Shown: one piece after another, positions 44,331 to 54,592 of the stretch
How the letters are laid out: the number at the start of each line of letters is the position of its first letter
How positions within the stretch are numbered: the stretch's first letter is position 1
Source: Streptomyces sp. 378
GTDB taxonomy: Bacteria > Actinomycetota > Actinomycetes > Streptomycetales > Streptomycetaceae
Length of the DNA stretch: 64,000 nt
NCBI RefSeq assembly: GCF_030124145.1
Contig: NZ_JASKMS010000011.1
Location: 1-64,000 of the forward strand
Direction: 5' to 3'
Made by a program: the position numbers and the translations under genes
Notes under the pieces: model-generated
Seen by the model: only the letters and a program-made list of their open reading frames with translations
What the model was told of the DNA's origin: nothing
Databases searched by the model: none

Positions 44331-45137
44331 ATGACCATTCACGCGTCCACCGCCGAGAAGGGCGTGGGTCCGCTGCTGCGGGCCTGGCGGGAGCAGCGGC
44401 GGGTCAGCCAGCTGGAGCTGGCCCTGCGCGCGGACTCCTCGGCCCGGCACATCAGCTTCGTCGAGACGGGCCGCTCCCGGCCCAGCGAGGAGATGGTGCT
44501 GCGGCTGGCCGAGCACCTGGAGGTGCCCGTGCGGGAGCGCAACGCGCTGCTGCTCGCGGCCGGTTACGCCCCGCGCTACCCGGAGACCCCGCTGGACGAC
44601 CCGGCGCTCGGCGCGCTGCGGGAGGGCATCGAGCGGCTGATCAGCGGCTACGAGCCGTATCCGGCGCTGGTGGTGGACGCGCTGTACAACGTGGTGGCCG
44701 CCAACCGCGGGGTCATGACGCTGGTCGACGAGGTCTGCCCCGCACTGCTCGAACCGCCGCTGAACGCGATGCGGCTGGCCCTGCACCCGCGGGGCCTCGC
44801 GCCGCGCATCCGCAATCTGCGCGCCTGGCGGGGCCATCTGCTGGAACAGATGGAGCGGCAGATCGCGCTGCACCGCTCGGAGCCGCTGCGGGCGCTGTAC
44901 GAGGAGGTGGCGGCCTATCCGGTGCCCGAGGCGGATCCGGCGGACGAGCCGTCGGAGCCGGTGCCGTACTTCGCGCTGCCGCTGCGGCTCGAGCACGAGG
45001 GGCGGACGCTGTCGTTCATCTCCTCGATCGCCACGTTCAACACCCCGATGGACGTGACGGTCGCCGAGCTGGCCATCGAGACCCTGCTCCCGGCCGACCC
45101 GGCGACGGTCAAGCACCTTCAGGCGCTGCTGTCCTGA
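44331..45137 (+). CDS. XRE-family regulator with MmyB-like ligand domain
   Basis: 268 aa, ATG at 44331. N-terminal helix-turn-helix (about 12-70: LLRAWREQRRVSQLELALRA, HISFVETGRSRPSEEMVLRLAE) followed by an MmyB-like domain (about 95-265) with GYEPYPALVVDALYNVVAANRG and LRLEHEGRTLSFISSIATFNTPMDVT, characteristic of this actinobacterial group that tends to bind fatty acid-like ligands. Target genes unknown. Convergent with, and overlapping by 19 bp, the membrane-protein gene. Confidence 0.9.
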   Translation: MTIHASTAEKGVGPLLRAWREQRRVSQLELALRADSSARHISFVETGRSRPSEEMVLRLAEHLEVPVRERNALLLAAGYAPRYPETPLDDPALGALREGIERLISGYEPYPALVVDALYNVVAANRGVMTLVDEVCPALLEPPLNAMRLALHPRGLAPRIRNLRAWRGHLLEQMERQIALHRSEPLRALYEEVAAYPVPEADPADEPSEPVPYFALPLRLEHEGRTLSFISSIATFNTPMDVTVAELAIETLLPADPATVKHLQALLS

Positions 45138-45544
45138 CGCATCTTCAGGGCGGTGTGCTGGAGGACGGCGAACGCGGCCACGGTCAGGGCCTGGAGTACC
45201 GTCCACACGGCGCCCGGGGTGCTCGGCGTGAGCCACAGCGCCAGTGCCACCAGGCTGACCGCCGCCCAGGCGAGGTTGCCCTCGACGACGGCCCGCACGC
45301 CGAGCGCCGGCGGGCGTCGGCGGGCGGCCAGCAGGCCCACGCCCGCCGCGTACAGCGCGAGGAACGCGCCGAGGGTGAGCAGCAGCGTGGCGTCGACGCC
45401 GAGAAAGCGCCCGAGGGGACCGGAGAACGCCACGTAGGCGAGCGCGTTGGCGCCGGTCACCACGGCGTCCAGGGCGAGGAAGCGGCGCAGCACGGACTGC
45501 GGCTCGGAGGTCCGGGCCAGTGCGGCGAGCTGGATGGCGGACAT
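45119..45544 (-). CDS. Small four-helix membrane protein of unknown function
   Basis: 141 aa, ATG at 45544 with GGAGG 9-10 nt upstream. Four predicted membrane spans (about 20-42, 52-72, 83-103, 110-130), with few polar residues and a short charged C-terminus. I recognise no catalytic motif; similar proteins are common in Streptomyces next to XRE/MmyB regulators. It may be the regulator's target, given the close convergent arrangement, but that is only context. Confidence 0.8.
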   Translation of the reverse strand: MSAIQLAALARTSEPQSVLRRFLALDAVVTGANALAYVAFSGPLGRFLGVDATLLLTLGAFLALYAAGVGLLAARRRPPALGVRAVVEGNLAWAAVSLVALALWLTPSTPGAVWTVLQALTVAAFAVLQHTALKMRQDSSA

Positions 45545-45784
45545 GGGGCATCACCCTCCGTCGGGTCGTGGTGGGGCGGCTGGGGCCGGGTCCCGGGCCG
45601 GAGTGCGCCGGCCCGGGACCCGGTGGGTTCACGATCCCGTGCGGGGGACGTCCGGTCGATTACCCGCGGGGTCATGCCCCTGCCTCTGCCCGGCTCGCGC
45701 GATCTTCCCGGTGCAAGGCCCTGTGATACCCCCGGCCGGACGTGACAGACTGATCGCAGGCTTGGCACGTTGGGGAGGCGTGGC

Positions 45785-46648
45785 GTGAGTGAACGGCGGG
45801 CCGCACCCACCGTGGGCCAGGTGGTCCTGGGCAAGCGGTTGCAGGAACTGCGCGAGGCCGCGGGCCTCAGTCGTGACGAGGCCGCCCGGGTGCTGCGGGT
45901 CGCCCCCGCGACCGTCCGGCGGATGGAGACCGCCGACGTCGCGCTGAAGATCCCGTACGTGCAGATCCTGCTGACCGCGTACGGGGTGGCCGAGGACGAG
46001 GTGAGCGCGTTCGTCGACCTCGCCGAGGAGGCGAACCGGCCGGGCTGGTGGCAGCGGTTCCACGACGTGCTGCCGGAGTGGTTCAGCCTGTACGTGAGTC
46101 TGGAGGGCGCCGCCCGGATCATCCGGTCGTACGAGCCGCACTTCGTGCCGGGGCTGCTGCAGACCGAGGGGTACGCGCGGGCCGTGCTGAAGGCCGGCAC
46201 CATCGCGAACGCGGGACCGGAGGCCATCGAGCGGCATGTGTCGCTGCGGATGGAGCGGCAGCGGCTCCTGGACCGCCCGGACGCGCCGCACCTGTGGGTC
46301 ATCATGGACGAGACGGTGCTGCGGCGCCCGGTGAGCGTCGACGGCCGGGTGATGCGGGACCAGCTGGACAAGCTGCTGGAGTACGCCGGGCGCGACCGGG
46401 TCACCCTGCAGATCGCCGAGTTCGCGGACGGCCCCCATCCGGGGACGTACGCGCCGTTCTCGCTGTTCCGCTTCGCCGAGCCGGAACTGCCCGACATGGT
46501 CTTCACCGAGTATTTGACCGGTGCGCTGTACCTGGACTCCCGCAAGGAGGTCTCCACGCATCTGGAGGTGCTGGACCACATGACGGCCGGGGCGGGCTCC
46601 GCGCAGCGCACGGAGGAACTGCTGCGGGAGTACCGCGAGCGCTACTGA
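45785..46648 (+). CDS. XRE-family regulator with DUF5753 domain
   Basis: 287 aa from the GTG at 45785 with GGGGAGG 6 nt upstream. Helix-turn-helix at about 14-70 (LGKRLQELREAAGLSRDEAARVLRVAPATVRRME in outline), then a DUF5753 domain (about 95-280) with YEPHFVPGLLQTEGYARAV, DETVLRRPV, and FRFAEPELPDMVFTEY. Streptomyces carries dozens of these, usually paired with a DUF397 gene; no DUF397 gene follows here. A small hairpin and then an unrelated chaperone gene come next. Confidence 0.93.
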   Translation: MSERRAAPTVGQVVLGKRLQELREAAGLSRDEAARVLRVAPATVRRMETADVALKIPYVQILLTAYGVAEDEVSAFVDLAEEANRPGWWQRFHDVLPEWFSLYVSLEGAARIIRSYEPHFVPGLLQTEGYARAVLKAGTIANAGPEAIERHVSLRMERQRLLDRPDAPHLWVIMDETVLRRPVSVDGRVMRDQLDKLLEYAGRDRVTLQIAEFADGPHPGTYAPFSLFRFAEPELPDMVFTEYLTGALYLDSRKEVSTHLEVLDHMTAGAGSAQRTEELLREYRERY

Positions 46649-46678
46649 GCTCGTCGTCTCCCGCCGTGACGTCATGGC

Positions 46679-46694
46679 ACGGGTTCTGACCCGT
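46679..46694 (+). terminator. Small hairpin after the XRE/DUF5753 gene
   Basis: ACGGGT-TCTG-ACCCGT, a 6-bp perfect stem 30 nt past the stop codon. Confidence 0.35.
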
Positions 46695-46783
46695 ACGGGC
46701 GCCGCCGACAGGTGTGCTCCCCGGCCCGCCCCTAGCGTCTGGGATGACGGGGCAGGCAAGGGAGCGCACGCGAAGGAGGTCCG

Positions 46784-47251
46784 ATGCCCGGATTCGAGGT
46801 GCTGTACCAGGCGGCGGCGCTGTGCTTGATGTACCCCGACGACGACTTCCGCGCCCGGCTGCCGCTGCTGCGCGAAGCGGCCCCGCAACTGCGGGAGTTC
46901 GCCGACCACGCGGCCGTGACCCCGCCGAGGGAACTGGCCGCGCACTACGTCGAGGTGTTCGAGGCCGGGCAGGACCACAGCCTGTATCTGAGCGTCTGGC
47001 GGGAGGCGGCGCCGGCACCCTCCGAGGAGATGTACCGCGCGCACGGCCTGGAGACCACCGGCGAGGAACCGCCGGACTTCCTGCCGGCGGTCCTGGAGTT
47101 CGCGGCCCGCACCGGCGACACCGGGCTGCTGGCGGAGCACCGCGACGGCCTGGACCAGCTCCGCACCGGCCTCACCGACTTCGGCACGCCGTACGCGACG
47201 GTCCTGGACGCGGTGTGCGCGACACTGCCGCCCGCGCACACCGAAGCCTAG
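46784..47251 (+). CDS. Orphan NarJ-like nitrate reductase assembly chaperone
   Basis: 155 aa, ATG with AAGGAGG 4 nt upstream. It resembles the TorD/NarJ fold: LYQAAALCLMYPDDDF, LREFADHAA, AAHYVEVFE and MYRAHGLETTGEEPPDFLPAVLEFAA. The block between HYVEVFE and YRAHGLE is shorter than in true NarJ and lacks the usual RRCCLYLTYY-type stretch (here SLYLSVW). No narG, narH or narI gene is near. It could be a relic still expressed, or a chaperone for another molybdoenzyme such as the formate dehydrogenase 25 kb away. Confidence 0.7.
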   Translation: MPGFEVLYQAAALCLMYPDDDFRARLPLLREAAPQLREFADHAAVTPPRELAAHYVEVFEAGQDHSLYLSVWREAAPAPSEEMYRAHGLETTGEEPPDFLPAVLEFAARTGDTGLLAEHRDGLDQLRTGLTDFGTPYATVLDAVCATLPPAHTEA

Positions 47252-47280
47252 GAGCCGGGTCCTTCCCTGTCCGCCGCACT

Positions 47281-47303
47281 CGGCCCGCAGGTCGCACGGG
47301 CCG
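47281..47303. terminator. Hairpin between convergent narJ-like and dnaK genes
   Basis: CGGCCCG and CGGGCCG pair across a 9-nt loop, 30 nt past the narJ-like stop and 24 nt past the dnaK stop on the other strand. Confidence 0.45.
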
Positions 47304-47326
47304 CTGGAGGCCGGCAGGGGGCAAGG

Positions 47327-49192
<1,866 letters not shown>

Positions 49193-49239
49193 CGCTGTCC
49201 CCTTCCGCCAGGGCGCTCTTCCCATTCTCCAGCACAAAA

Positions 49240-49260
49240 CTTGAGTGCGCTGTTGTCAAT
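49240..49260 (-). promoter_or_regulatory. HAIR-like HspR site upstream of dnaK, overlapping TTGACA
   Basis: CTTGAGT-N7-TGTCAAT on the + strand against the HspR consensus CTTGAGT-N7-ACTCAAG: one half-site is perfect and the other matches 4 of 7. On the minus strand the weak half contains TTGACA, a good -35 hexamer, placing the site across the promoter, 48-68 bp before the dnaK start and over the last codons of the GDPD gene. Confidence 0.5.
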
Positions 49261-49996
49261 GCCGCGAAGGGGTGATCGCCCCGCGCAGCGCCACGGCGTG
49301 CCGGGGGCGGTCCGTGACGAGCACGTCGACGCGCGGGTGGGCCAGGAAGGCCCGCATGAGGGTGTCGTCGTTGACGGTCCACACCAGGGTGAACAGGCCG
49401 TGCCGGGCCGCTTGGCGCAGCACGCCGGCCCGGGCCAGCCGCTGGTGCACGGCGACACCGTGGGCCCCGCAGGCCCGGATGCGCCGGACGGGGAAGAGCT
49501 CGCTCAGGCGCGTCCCGGGCAGCCGGGCGAGGGCCAGCTCCCCGCGGTCACGCCCCAGGGACAGGGCGGTGCGCACACCCGGGTGCCGCTGTGCGACGGC
49601 GGCGACGGACCGGTCCTCCAGCGTCGTCACGACGAGCCCGTCCACGCCGAGCAGGGCCACCGCCCGGTCGATCACCTCCCGCTCGTAACCGGTCTCCTTG
49701 AGGTCCAGGTGGGCCACGAGCCGCCCGGCGATCAGCGCCATGACCTCGTCCACGACGGGCACGGCGTATCCGGCCCGCTCGCACAGCTCGGCGTGGGTGA
49801 GCGCGGACAGCGGCGGCCCGGCGGGGCCGACCCGGGGGTCGTGGTAGACGACGAGGACCCCGTCCTCGGTTCGGCGGATGTCGAACTCGACGTACTCCGC
49901 ACCGGAGTCGATCGCGTCCTCGTACGCCTCCCAGGTGGCCGGGCCGGCGCGCTCGGAGCCGCCCCGGTGGGCGGAGACGGCGGGGTGCGGCGTCAA
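49256..49996 (-). CDS. Glycerophosphodiester phosphodiesterase family protein
   Basis: 246 aa; I chose the TTG at 49996 because GGAAGGA lies 5 nt before it and the product begins next to the conserved SAHRGG; the frame is open 24 codons further up without a site. GDPD barrel motifs: AHRGGSERAGPATWEAYEDAI, GAEYVEFDIRRTEDGVLVVYHDP (metal ligands Glu/Asp and catalytic His) and LVAHLDLKE (about 110). It hydrolyses glycerophosphodiesters to glycerol-3-phosphate and an alcohol. No signal peptide, so cytoplasmic. Confidence 0.9.
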   Translation of the reverse strand: MTPHPAVSAHRGGSERAGPATWEAYEDAIDSGAEYVEFDIRRTEDGVLVVYHDPRVGPAGPPLSALTHAELCERAGYAVPVVDEVMALIAGRLVAHLDLKETGYEREVIDRAVALLGVDGLVVTTLEDRSVAAVAQRHPGVRTALSLGRDRGELALARLPGTRLSELFPVRRIRACGAHGVAVHQRLARAGVLRQAARHGLFTLVWTVNDDTLMRAFLAHPRVDVLVTDRPRHAVALRGAITPSRH

Positions 49997-50118
49997 CGCG
50001 TTCCTTCCGGGCCGGCGGTTCGAGGCGTCTGATTCATACCCCGGCCCGGGGTGGTGAACCGACGACACCGCGCGGGCCGCCCTGGTGGGCGGACCCGCGC
50101 GGCGGGAGGTGCGGTGGG

Positions 50119-50547
50119 TCAGGCGAGCTTGGCGGTCAGCGTGATCGGGGTGGCCTTGAGGGCCTGGCTGACCGGGCAGCCGACCTTGGCCTCGTCGGCG
50201 GCGGCCTGGAAGGCCGCCTCGTCGATGCCGGGGACGGTGCCCTCGACGGTGAGGTGGATGCCGGTGATGCCCTCACCGGGCTGGAAGGAGACGTCGGCCG
50301 AGGTGATGAGCTTGGTGGGCGGCGTCCCGGCCTTGTTGAGGATGTTGGAGAAAGCCATGGAGAAGCAGCTGGAATGGGCGGCTGCGATCAGCTCCTCGGG
50401 GCTGGTCTTGCCGTTCGCCTCCTCGGCGCGCGAGGCCCACGTCACCGGCTGCTCGCCGATGGCGCCGGAGGAGTCGAAGGTGACGACACCGCTGCCCTCG
50501 AGCAGGTTGCCTTCCCAGACCGTGTGTGCGGAGCGCGTGGTAGCCAC
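50119..50547 (-). CDS. OsmC/Ohr-family peroxidase
   Basis: 142 aa from the GTG at 50547, with AAGGAAG 5 nt before it and the standard family length; a further ATG at 50565 lacks a site. The two redox cysteines are in AAAHSSCFSMAFSNIL (about 57) and KVGCPVSQALKA (about 120), and the Arg/Glu environment (SRAEEANGKTSPEEL) is present. It reduces organic hydroperoxides using dihydrolipoyl or similar thiols. Subgroup looks OsmC rather than Ohr. Stand-alone. Confidence 0.92.
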   Translation of the reverse strand: MATTRSAHTVWEGNLLEGSGVVTFDSSGAIGEQPVTWASRAEEANGKTSPEELIAAAHSSCFSMAFSNILNKAGTPPTKLITSADVSFQPGEGITGIHLTVEGTVPGIDEAAFQAAADEAKVGCPVSQALKATPITLTAKLA

Positions 50548-51146
50548 GAGTTCTTCCTTTCGCATGCGGACTCGCGTGCGGGCCCGTCACCGGGCCCCGT
50601 GTCCCCCATCCGATCACACTACGGCTCAACGCACGCACAGGACCGGTCCTCTGGCGGTGAACGGCAGCCGCGCTCGCTGCGGGATCGGGTACGCGTGGCG
50701 GCGCGCGGGACGTCGCCCCTGCCGTCGATGACGACCAGGACGGACGGGACAGGCGGGACAGGCGGGACGGACGGGCCGGTGATCCCGGTGACGGGCGGGC
50801 AGCCGGCGTCGTGCGGGGCCGCGTCACCGGACCCGGCGGGTCGGCGGCATGCCCCCGGGCCGGGCCCGATGCGGGGCGCGTACGGGGAGGCCCGGCCGCG
50901 AAGGCGCCGCGGCCCCCGGGCCCTCGCAGCGCCGCGCGCTCCACGCCGCCTCCTCCGGCGCTACGGCACCGAGGCCCCGGCGGTGCACGACCTGCCCGAC
51001 GGGCGGCCCGGCGTCCAGGTGTGGCTCAGCGTCCTCGGCACGGTGCGGCGGGCGCCTCGCAGGGCGCCGCCGCCACTCCTCGGGCGGTACGCGGCGTCCG
51101 GCGCGCGAGCGGTGCGCGGGTACGGCCCGGTGGGCGCGGCCGATGT
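50548..51146. other. 600-bp gap, very GC-rich, possible gene remnant
   Basis: No intact gene is convincing on either strand. On the + strand at about 50941-51003 the translation RRLLRRYGTEAPAVHDL resembles the C-terminal domain of GlpD-type glycerol-3-phosphate dehydrogenases, but the flanks do not continue the match, so at most this is a short relic. The OsmC promoter must lie at its left end. Confidence 0.4.
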
Positions 51147-53225
51147 TCAGGCGGCGCGCTCCTCCTCGGTGGCCTCCAGCGGCACCTGCGGTCCGTTCGA
51201 CTCGCGCAGCCAGCGCCGCAGCACCCGGTGCACGTGCTCGGCGCCCACGAGTTCCTCGCCCTCGGCGACCGGTGGGGTCAGGCCGAGCGGCGACAGCAGG
51301 AAGGGCTTGCCCTGGGCGCCGCCCAGGCCACCGTGGGAGCCGATCTGCTCCTCGAAGGCCAGGACTTCGCCGTCGGCCGGGTCGTGGACGGAGTTGACCA
51401 TGATGTCGGCGGTGTGCGGGAACGCGTGCGTACGGCGGACCGCTTCGGCGGCGCCCGGCCCGAACGGGGCGAGCGGGCCGGGGTTGTCGTCGAGGTCGGC
51501 CAGCGGGATCTCGGCGCCGTACGCGCCGAGGACGACGCCGCCGTGCTTCTCGCTGCGGACCAGCAGGAATCCGATGCCGGGATGGTTGGCGAGGGTCGGC
51601 AGCAGCGCGGGGTGGCGGGCGTCGATCTCCTCCTTGCTCATCCGGTGCGTGACGTCCGGGAAGCAGACCAGGCCGAGGTTGCCGGAGGCCAGCACGATCG
51701 GCTCCGCGCTGCGCCCGGGACGATGCTGTTCACCGGCCTCCTCCACGGGGATGCGCAGCGCGGCGCGGACGGCGGCGCGGGCCTCCGCACCGCTGCGGGT
51801 GCGCTGCGCCCTCCGCGGTACGGGCAGGCCGCAGCCGGCCCGCACCAGGTCGCCGAGCGGGAGGCCGTAGCGGGAGCGGAAGGTCTCGCCGGGGCTCTGG
51901 CCGTGGTCGGACAGCACGACGATCCGGTAAGGGCGCGGGGCGTGCTCGGCGACGTTCTCGATCAGGGCGAGGCAGCGGTCGAGGCGTTCGAGGACCTTCT
52001 GCGCGTCGCGGCTCGCCGGGCCGGAGTGGTGGGCGACCTCGTCGTAGGCCACGAGGTCGGCGTAGACGGCGGTGCGGCCGACGAGCATGTCGCCCGTCAC
52101 CGCGGCGACGACGACGTCCCGCTCGACGACGGTCGCGAAGGCCCGGACCAGGGGGTAGAGGCCGCCGCGGGCGACGCGGGGGCGCTGCTTGCGCAGGCGC
52201 GCCCGGGTGGACTGGCCGATCTCCCGGCCCACCTCGGCGACGAAGGAGAGCGCGGTGCGCACGGCGTTGGCGGGGTCGGAGAAGTAGGCGAAGTAGCCGT
52301 CGCGGGAGCGGTTCTCGCGGCTGCGGCGGCGGGCGGCGATGGACAGCACGAGGGCCTGCTGGTCGGCGCCGCCGCTGAAGAGGTTGCCGCGGCTGGCGCC
52401 GTCGACGGTGAGCAGCCCGCCGTGCCCCGCGTACTCGACGGCGCGGCGCTGGAGTTGCACGGCGCTGGTGGGGCGGTTGCAGACGACCACCTCGCGGGTG
52501 TCCTTCTCGTACCAGCGGAAGGCGGGGACGTCGTGGTTGCTGCCGTGCAGGATGCCGAGCTGGCTGGCGCCGGTCTGGCTGGACCAGTCGGTGCGCCAGG
52601 GGGTGAGGCGGTGGGTGGGGCGGCCGCCGGCGCCCAGGTCGAGCCAGCGGGCGACGGTGGGCATCAGGCCCCTGCCGACCGCGTCGAGCAGCGTGTCGTG
52701 ACCGACGCCGTCCAACTGGATGAAGACCGTGCCCGGGGTGGCGGGGCAGGGCGGTCCGGACCGGCGGCGGCGACGGTCGGAGAGGCGGTACAGCCTGCGG
52801 CGGTAGGCGTCGTCGTCCCGCACGGCCAGTGCGGCGCCGGTCGCGGACGCCACGGCGGACATCACGGCGGCGACGACGACGGCGGTCTCCGGCTCGGCGG
52901 CGCCCCGCTCGGCCGGGTTGAGGTTCAGGGCGAGCAGCAGCAGGGCGCCGTTGAGGAAGAACACCAGCAGCCCCAGCACGAGCGCCGGTACCAGGAGCAG
53001 GAGCCTGACGAGCAGCGGCCACACCACGGCCGACAGCAGACCGAAGACGCCGGCGCCGAAGGCCGCCGTGACGGCGATGTCGGTGGCACTGTCGCCGTTC
53101 TCCGAGCGGAGGCGGAATTCCGGGAGGATCCCGGCGAGTACGAGCATGGTGAGGGTGGAGACCGCCCACACGGCGACGCTCCGCCCCACCTGACTGGCGA
53201 TCCGCCGCCATCGCACGCCCCGCAC
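51147..53225 (-). CDS. Holin-like membrane domain fused to alkaline-phosphatase-superfamily domain
   Basis: 692 aa, GTG at 53225. Residues about 15-150 hold four membrane spans resembling phage-holin-4 superfamily proteins (WAVSTLTMLVLAGILPEF, GLLSAVVWPLLVRLLLLVPAL). After a basic linker, residues about 165-690 form an alkaline-phosphatase/phosphodiesterase-like domain: metal sites in VFIQLDGVGHDTLLDA, nucleophile region WRTDWSSQTGASQLGILHG, YDEVAHHSGP (about 390) and VLSDHGQSPG. It probably hydrolyses a phospho- or phosphonate ester at the membrane. The fusion is recurrent in actinobacteria; substrate unknown. Confidence 0.82.
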   Translation of the reverse strand: MRGVRWRRIASQVGRSVAVWAVSTLTMLVLAGILPEFRLRSENGDSATDIAVTAAFGAGVFGLLSAVVWPLLVRLLLLVPALVLGLLVFFLNGALLLLALNLNPAERGAAEPETAVVVAAVMSAVASATGAALAVRDDDAYRRRLYRLSDRRRRRSGPPCPATPGTVFIQLDGVGHDTLLDAVGRGLMPTVARWLDLGAGGRPTHRLTPWRTDWSSQTGASQLGILHGSNHDVPAFRWYEKDTREVVVCNRPTSAVQLQRRAVEYAGHGGLLTVDGASRGNLFSGGADQQALVLSIAARRRSRENRSRDGYFAYFSDPANAVRTALSFVAEVGREIGQSTRARLRKQRPRVARGGLYPLVRAFATVVERDVVVAAVTGDMLVGRTAVYADLVAYDEVAHHSGPASRDAQKVLERLDRCLALIENVAEHAPRPYRIVVLSDHGQSPGETFRSRYGLPLGDLVRAGCGLPVPRRAQRTRSGAEARAAVRAALRIPVEEAGEQHRPGRSAEPIVLASGNLGLVCFPDVTHRMSKEEIDARHPALLPTLANHPGIGFLLVRSEKHGGVVLGAYGAEIPLADLDDNPGPLAPFGPGAAEAVRRTHAFPHTADIMVNSVHDPADGEVLAFEEQIGSHGGLGGAQGKPFLLSPLGLTPPVAEGEELVGAEHVHRVLRRWLRESNGPQVPLEATEEERAA

Positions 53226-53333
53226 GCCTCGTCACCTCACGTCCCTCGCCCGCGACCGCCGCGGACCCTCCCCGACAGTTTCCCCACGCCCGGTCGGGTC
53301 TTCCCGTCCCCGGGCCGCACCCGGTGAGAGACG

Positions 53334-53735
53334 TCAGCGCCCGTCGTAGCCGGCCGTCGGCATCGACAGCCGCCGGTGCACGCACGCCTTCATCGCGGCG
53401 TCGTACGCCGGTTCCGCATGCCCCACGGTCTCGACGCGTACACCCCGCCGCGCACACTCGGCGGTGAACTCCTCGACGGAGGCGAGCGCGCTCTCCAGTA
53501 CGCGGCGGCTGGGGGCGACGAACAGATCGAGGCCGGGCCGGACGCCGTCCCACAGCGCGCCGTGGTCGGGCCGCAGCCCACGGACGAGCAACTCCCGGCT
53601 GACCACGTAGCCCCGCTCGGCGGCCCAGCGGGCACACATCGCGTGCTGACTGCGGGAGTCGACGAGGAACGGATCGTCGTCCAGCTCCTCCAGCGGCGTC
53701 AGACTCGCGATCGCCGTGACCCGCACCGGCACCAT
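53334..53735 (-). CDS. Small protein with weak resolvase-like features
   Basis: 133 aa, ATG with GAGGGGG 6 nt upstream. Alternating alpha/beta pattern: VRVTAIASLTPLEE, DSRSQHAMCARWAAERGYVVSRELLV, PGLDLFVAPSRRVLESALASVEEFTAECARRGVRVETV in outline. The middle resembles the N-terminal domain of serine recombinases (batch of residues, then a nucleotide-like helix), but the catalytic Ser is not in the expected place and there is no DNA-binding domain. Function unknown; divergent from the metallo-beta-lactamase gene by 83 bp. Confidence 0.7.
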   Translation of the reverse strand: MVPVRVTAIASLTPLEELDDDPFLVDSRSQHAMCARWAAERGYVVSRELLVRGLRPDHGALWDGVRPGLDLFVAPSRRVLESALASVEEFTAECARRGVRVETVGHAEPAYDAAMKACVHRRLSMPTAGYDGR

Positions 53736-53818
53736 GGCGTCCCCCTCACCTCCGGTTTCGCCGCCGACCCTACTCCTGCACGTAGGCTTCGGGGGAGTCG
53801 CGCGAAGGAGGCAAAGGA

Positions 53819-54592
53819 GTGCCGGTGGAGATCACCTGGTGGGGTCACGCCACTTGCACCGTCGAGGACTCGAACGTGCGCGTGCTCACGGACCCCCTGT
53901 TCGCGCGCCGGCTCGCACATCTGCGCCGCCGGCGCGGGGCCCTGCCGCCTCCGGGCGCCCCGCACGCGGACGTGGCGCTGGTCTCCCATCTGCACGCCGA
54001 CCATCTGCATGTGCCGTCGCTGAGGCGACTCGCGCCGGGCACGCGCCTGCTCGTGCCCCGGGGCGCGCGCCGGGCGGTGCCGGGACTGCGCCGGCTCACA
54101 CACCTGCGGGTGAGCGAGGTCGCCCCCGGGGACGAGACCCCGGTCGGCGACATCGTCGTACGGGCCGTGCCCGCGCTGCACGACGGGCGGCGGCTGCCGT
54201 TCGGGCCGCACCGCTCCCCCGCCCTCGGCTACGTCATAGCCGGTGAGGCCCGCACCTACTTCGCGGGGGACACCGGCCTGTTCGACGAGATGGCCAAGGA
54301 GGTCGGGCCGGTCGAGGTGGCGCTGCTGCCGGTGGGCGGCTGGGGGCCGTGCCTGGGCGAGGGGCACCTGGACGCGGGCCGGGCGGCACAGGCGCTGGAA
54401 CGGCTGGCGCCGCGCAGTGCGGTGCCGGTGCACTACGGCACCTACTGGCCGATCGGCATGGACGCCGTGCGCCCCCACGAGTTCCACGCGCCGGGGGACG
54501 AGTTCGTCCGGCTGGCGGCCCGGCACGCGCCGGCCGTGGCGGTGCACCGGCTCGGGCACGGGGAGAGCGTGCGCCTGGAGGGCGCGCGGTGA
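53819..54592 (+). CDS. Metallo-beta-lactamase-fold hydrolase
   Basis: 257 aa, GTG with GAAGGAG 8 nt upstream. Lactamase_B_2/UlaG-like: VEITWWGHATCTVED, the zinc motif SHLHADHLHVPSL (HxHxDH, about 58), Asp in TYFAGDTGLFDEM (about 143) and His in VPVHYGTYWPIG (about 200). Related enzymes hydrolyse lactones or phosphodiester lipids (NAPE-PLD type). It ends in a GTGA overlap with the DedA gene, so the two proteins are made together; a second MBL gene lies just beyond on the other strand. Confidence 0.9.
   Translation: MPVEITWWGHATCTVEDSNVRVLTDPLFARRLAHLRRRRGALPPPGAPHADVALVSHLHADHLHVPSLRRLAPGTRLLVPRGARRAVPGLRRLTHLRVSEVAPGDETPVGDIVVRAVPALHDGRRLPFGPHRSPALGYVIAGEARTYFAGDTGLFDEMAKEVGPVEVALLPVGGWGPCLGEGHLDAGRAAQALERLAPRSAVPVHYGTYWPIGMDAVRPHEFHAPGDEFVRLAARHAPAVAVHRLGHGESVRLEGAR

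Noticed and set aside
53334..53735. Functional serine recombinase indicating a mobile element
   Set aside because: No catalytic Ser in the right place, no DNA-binding domain, and no inverted repeats or attachment sites nearby.
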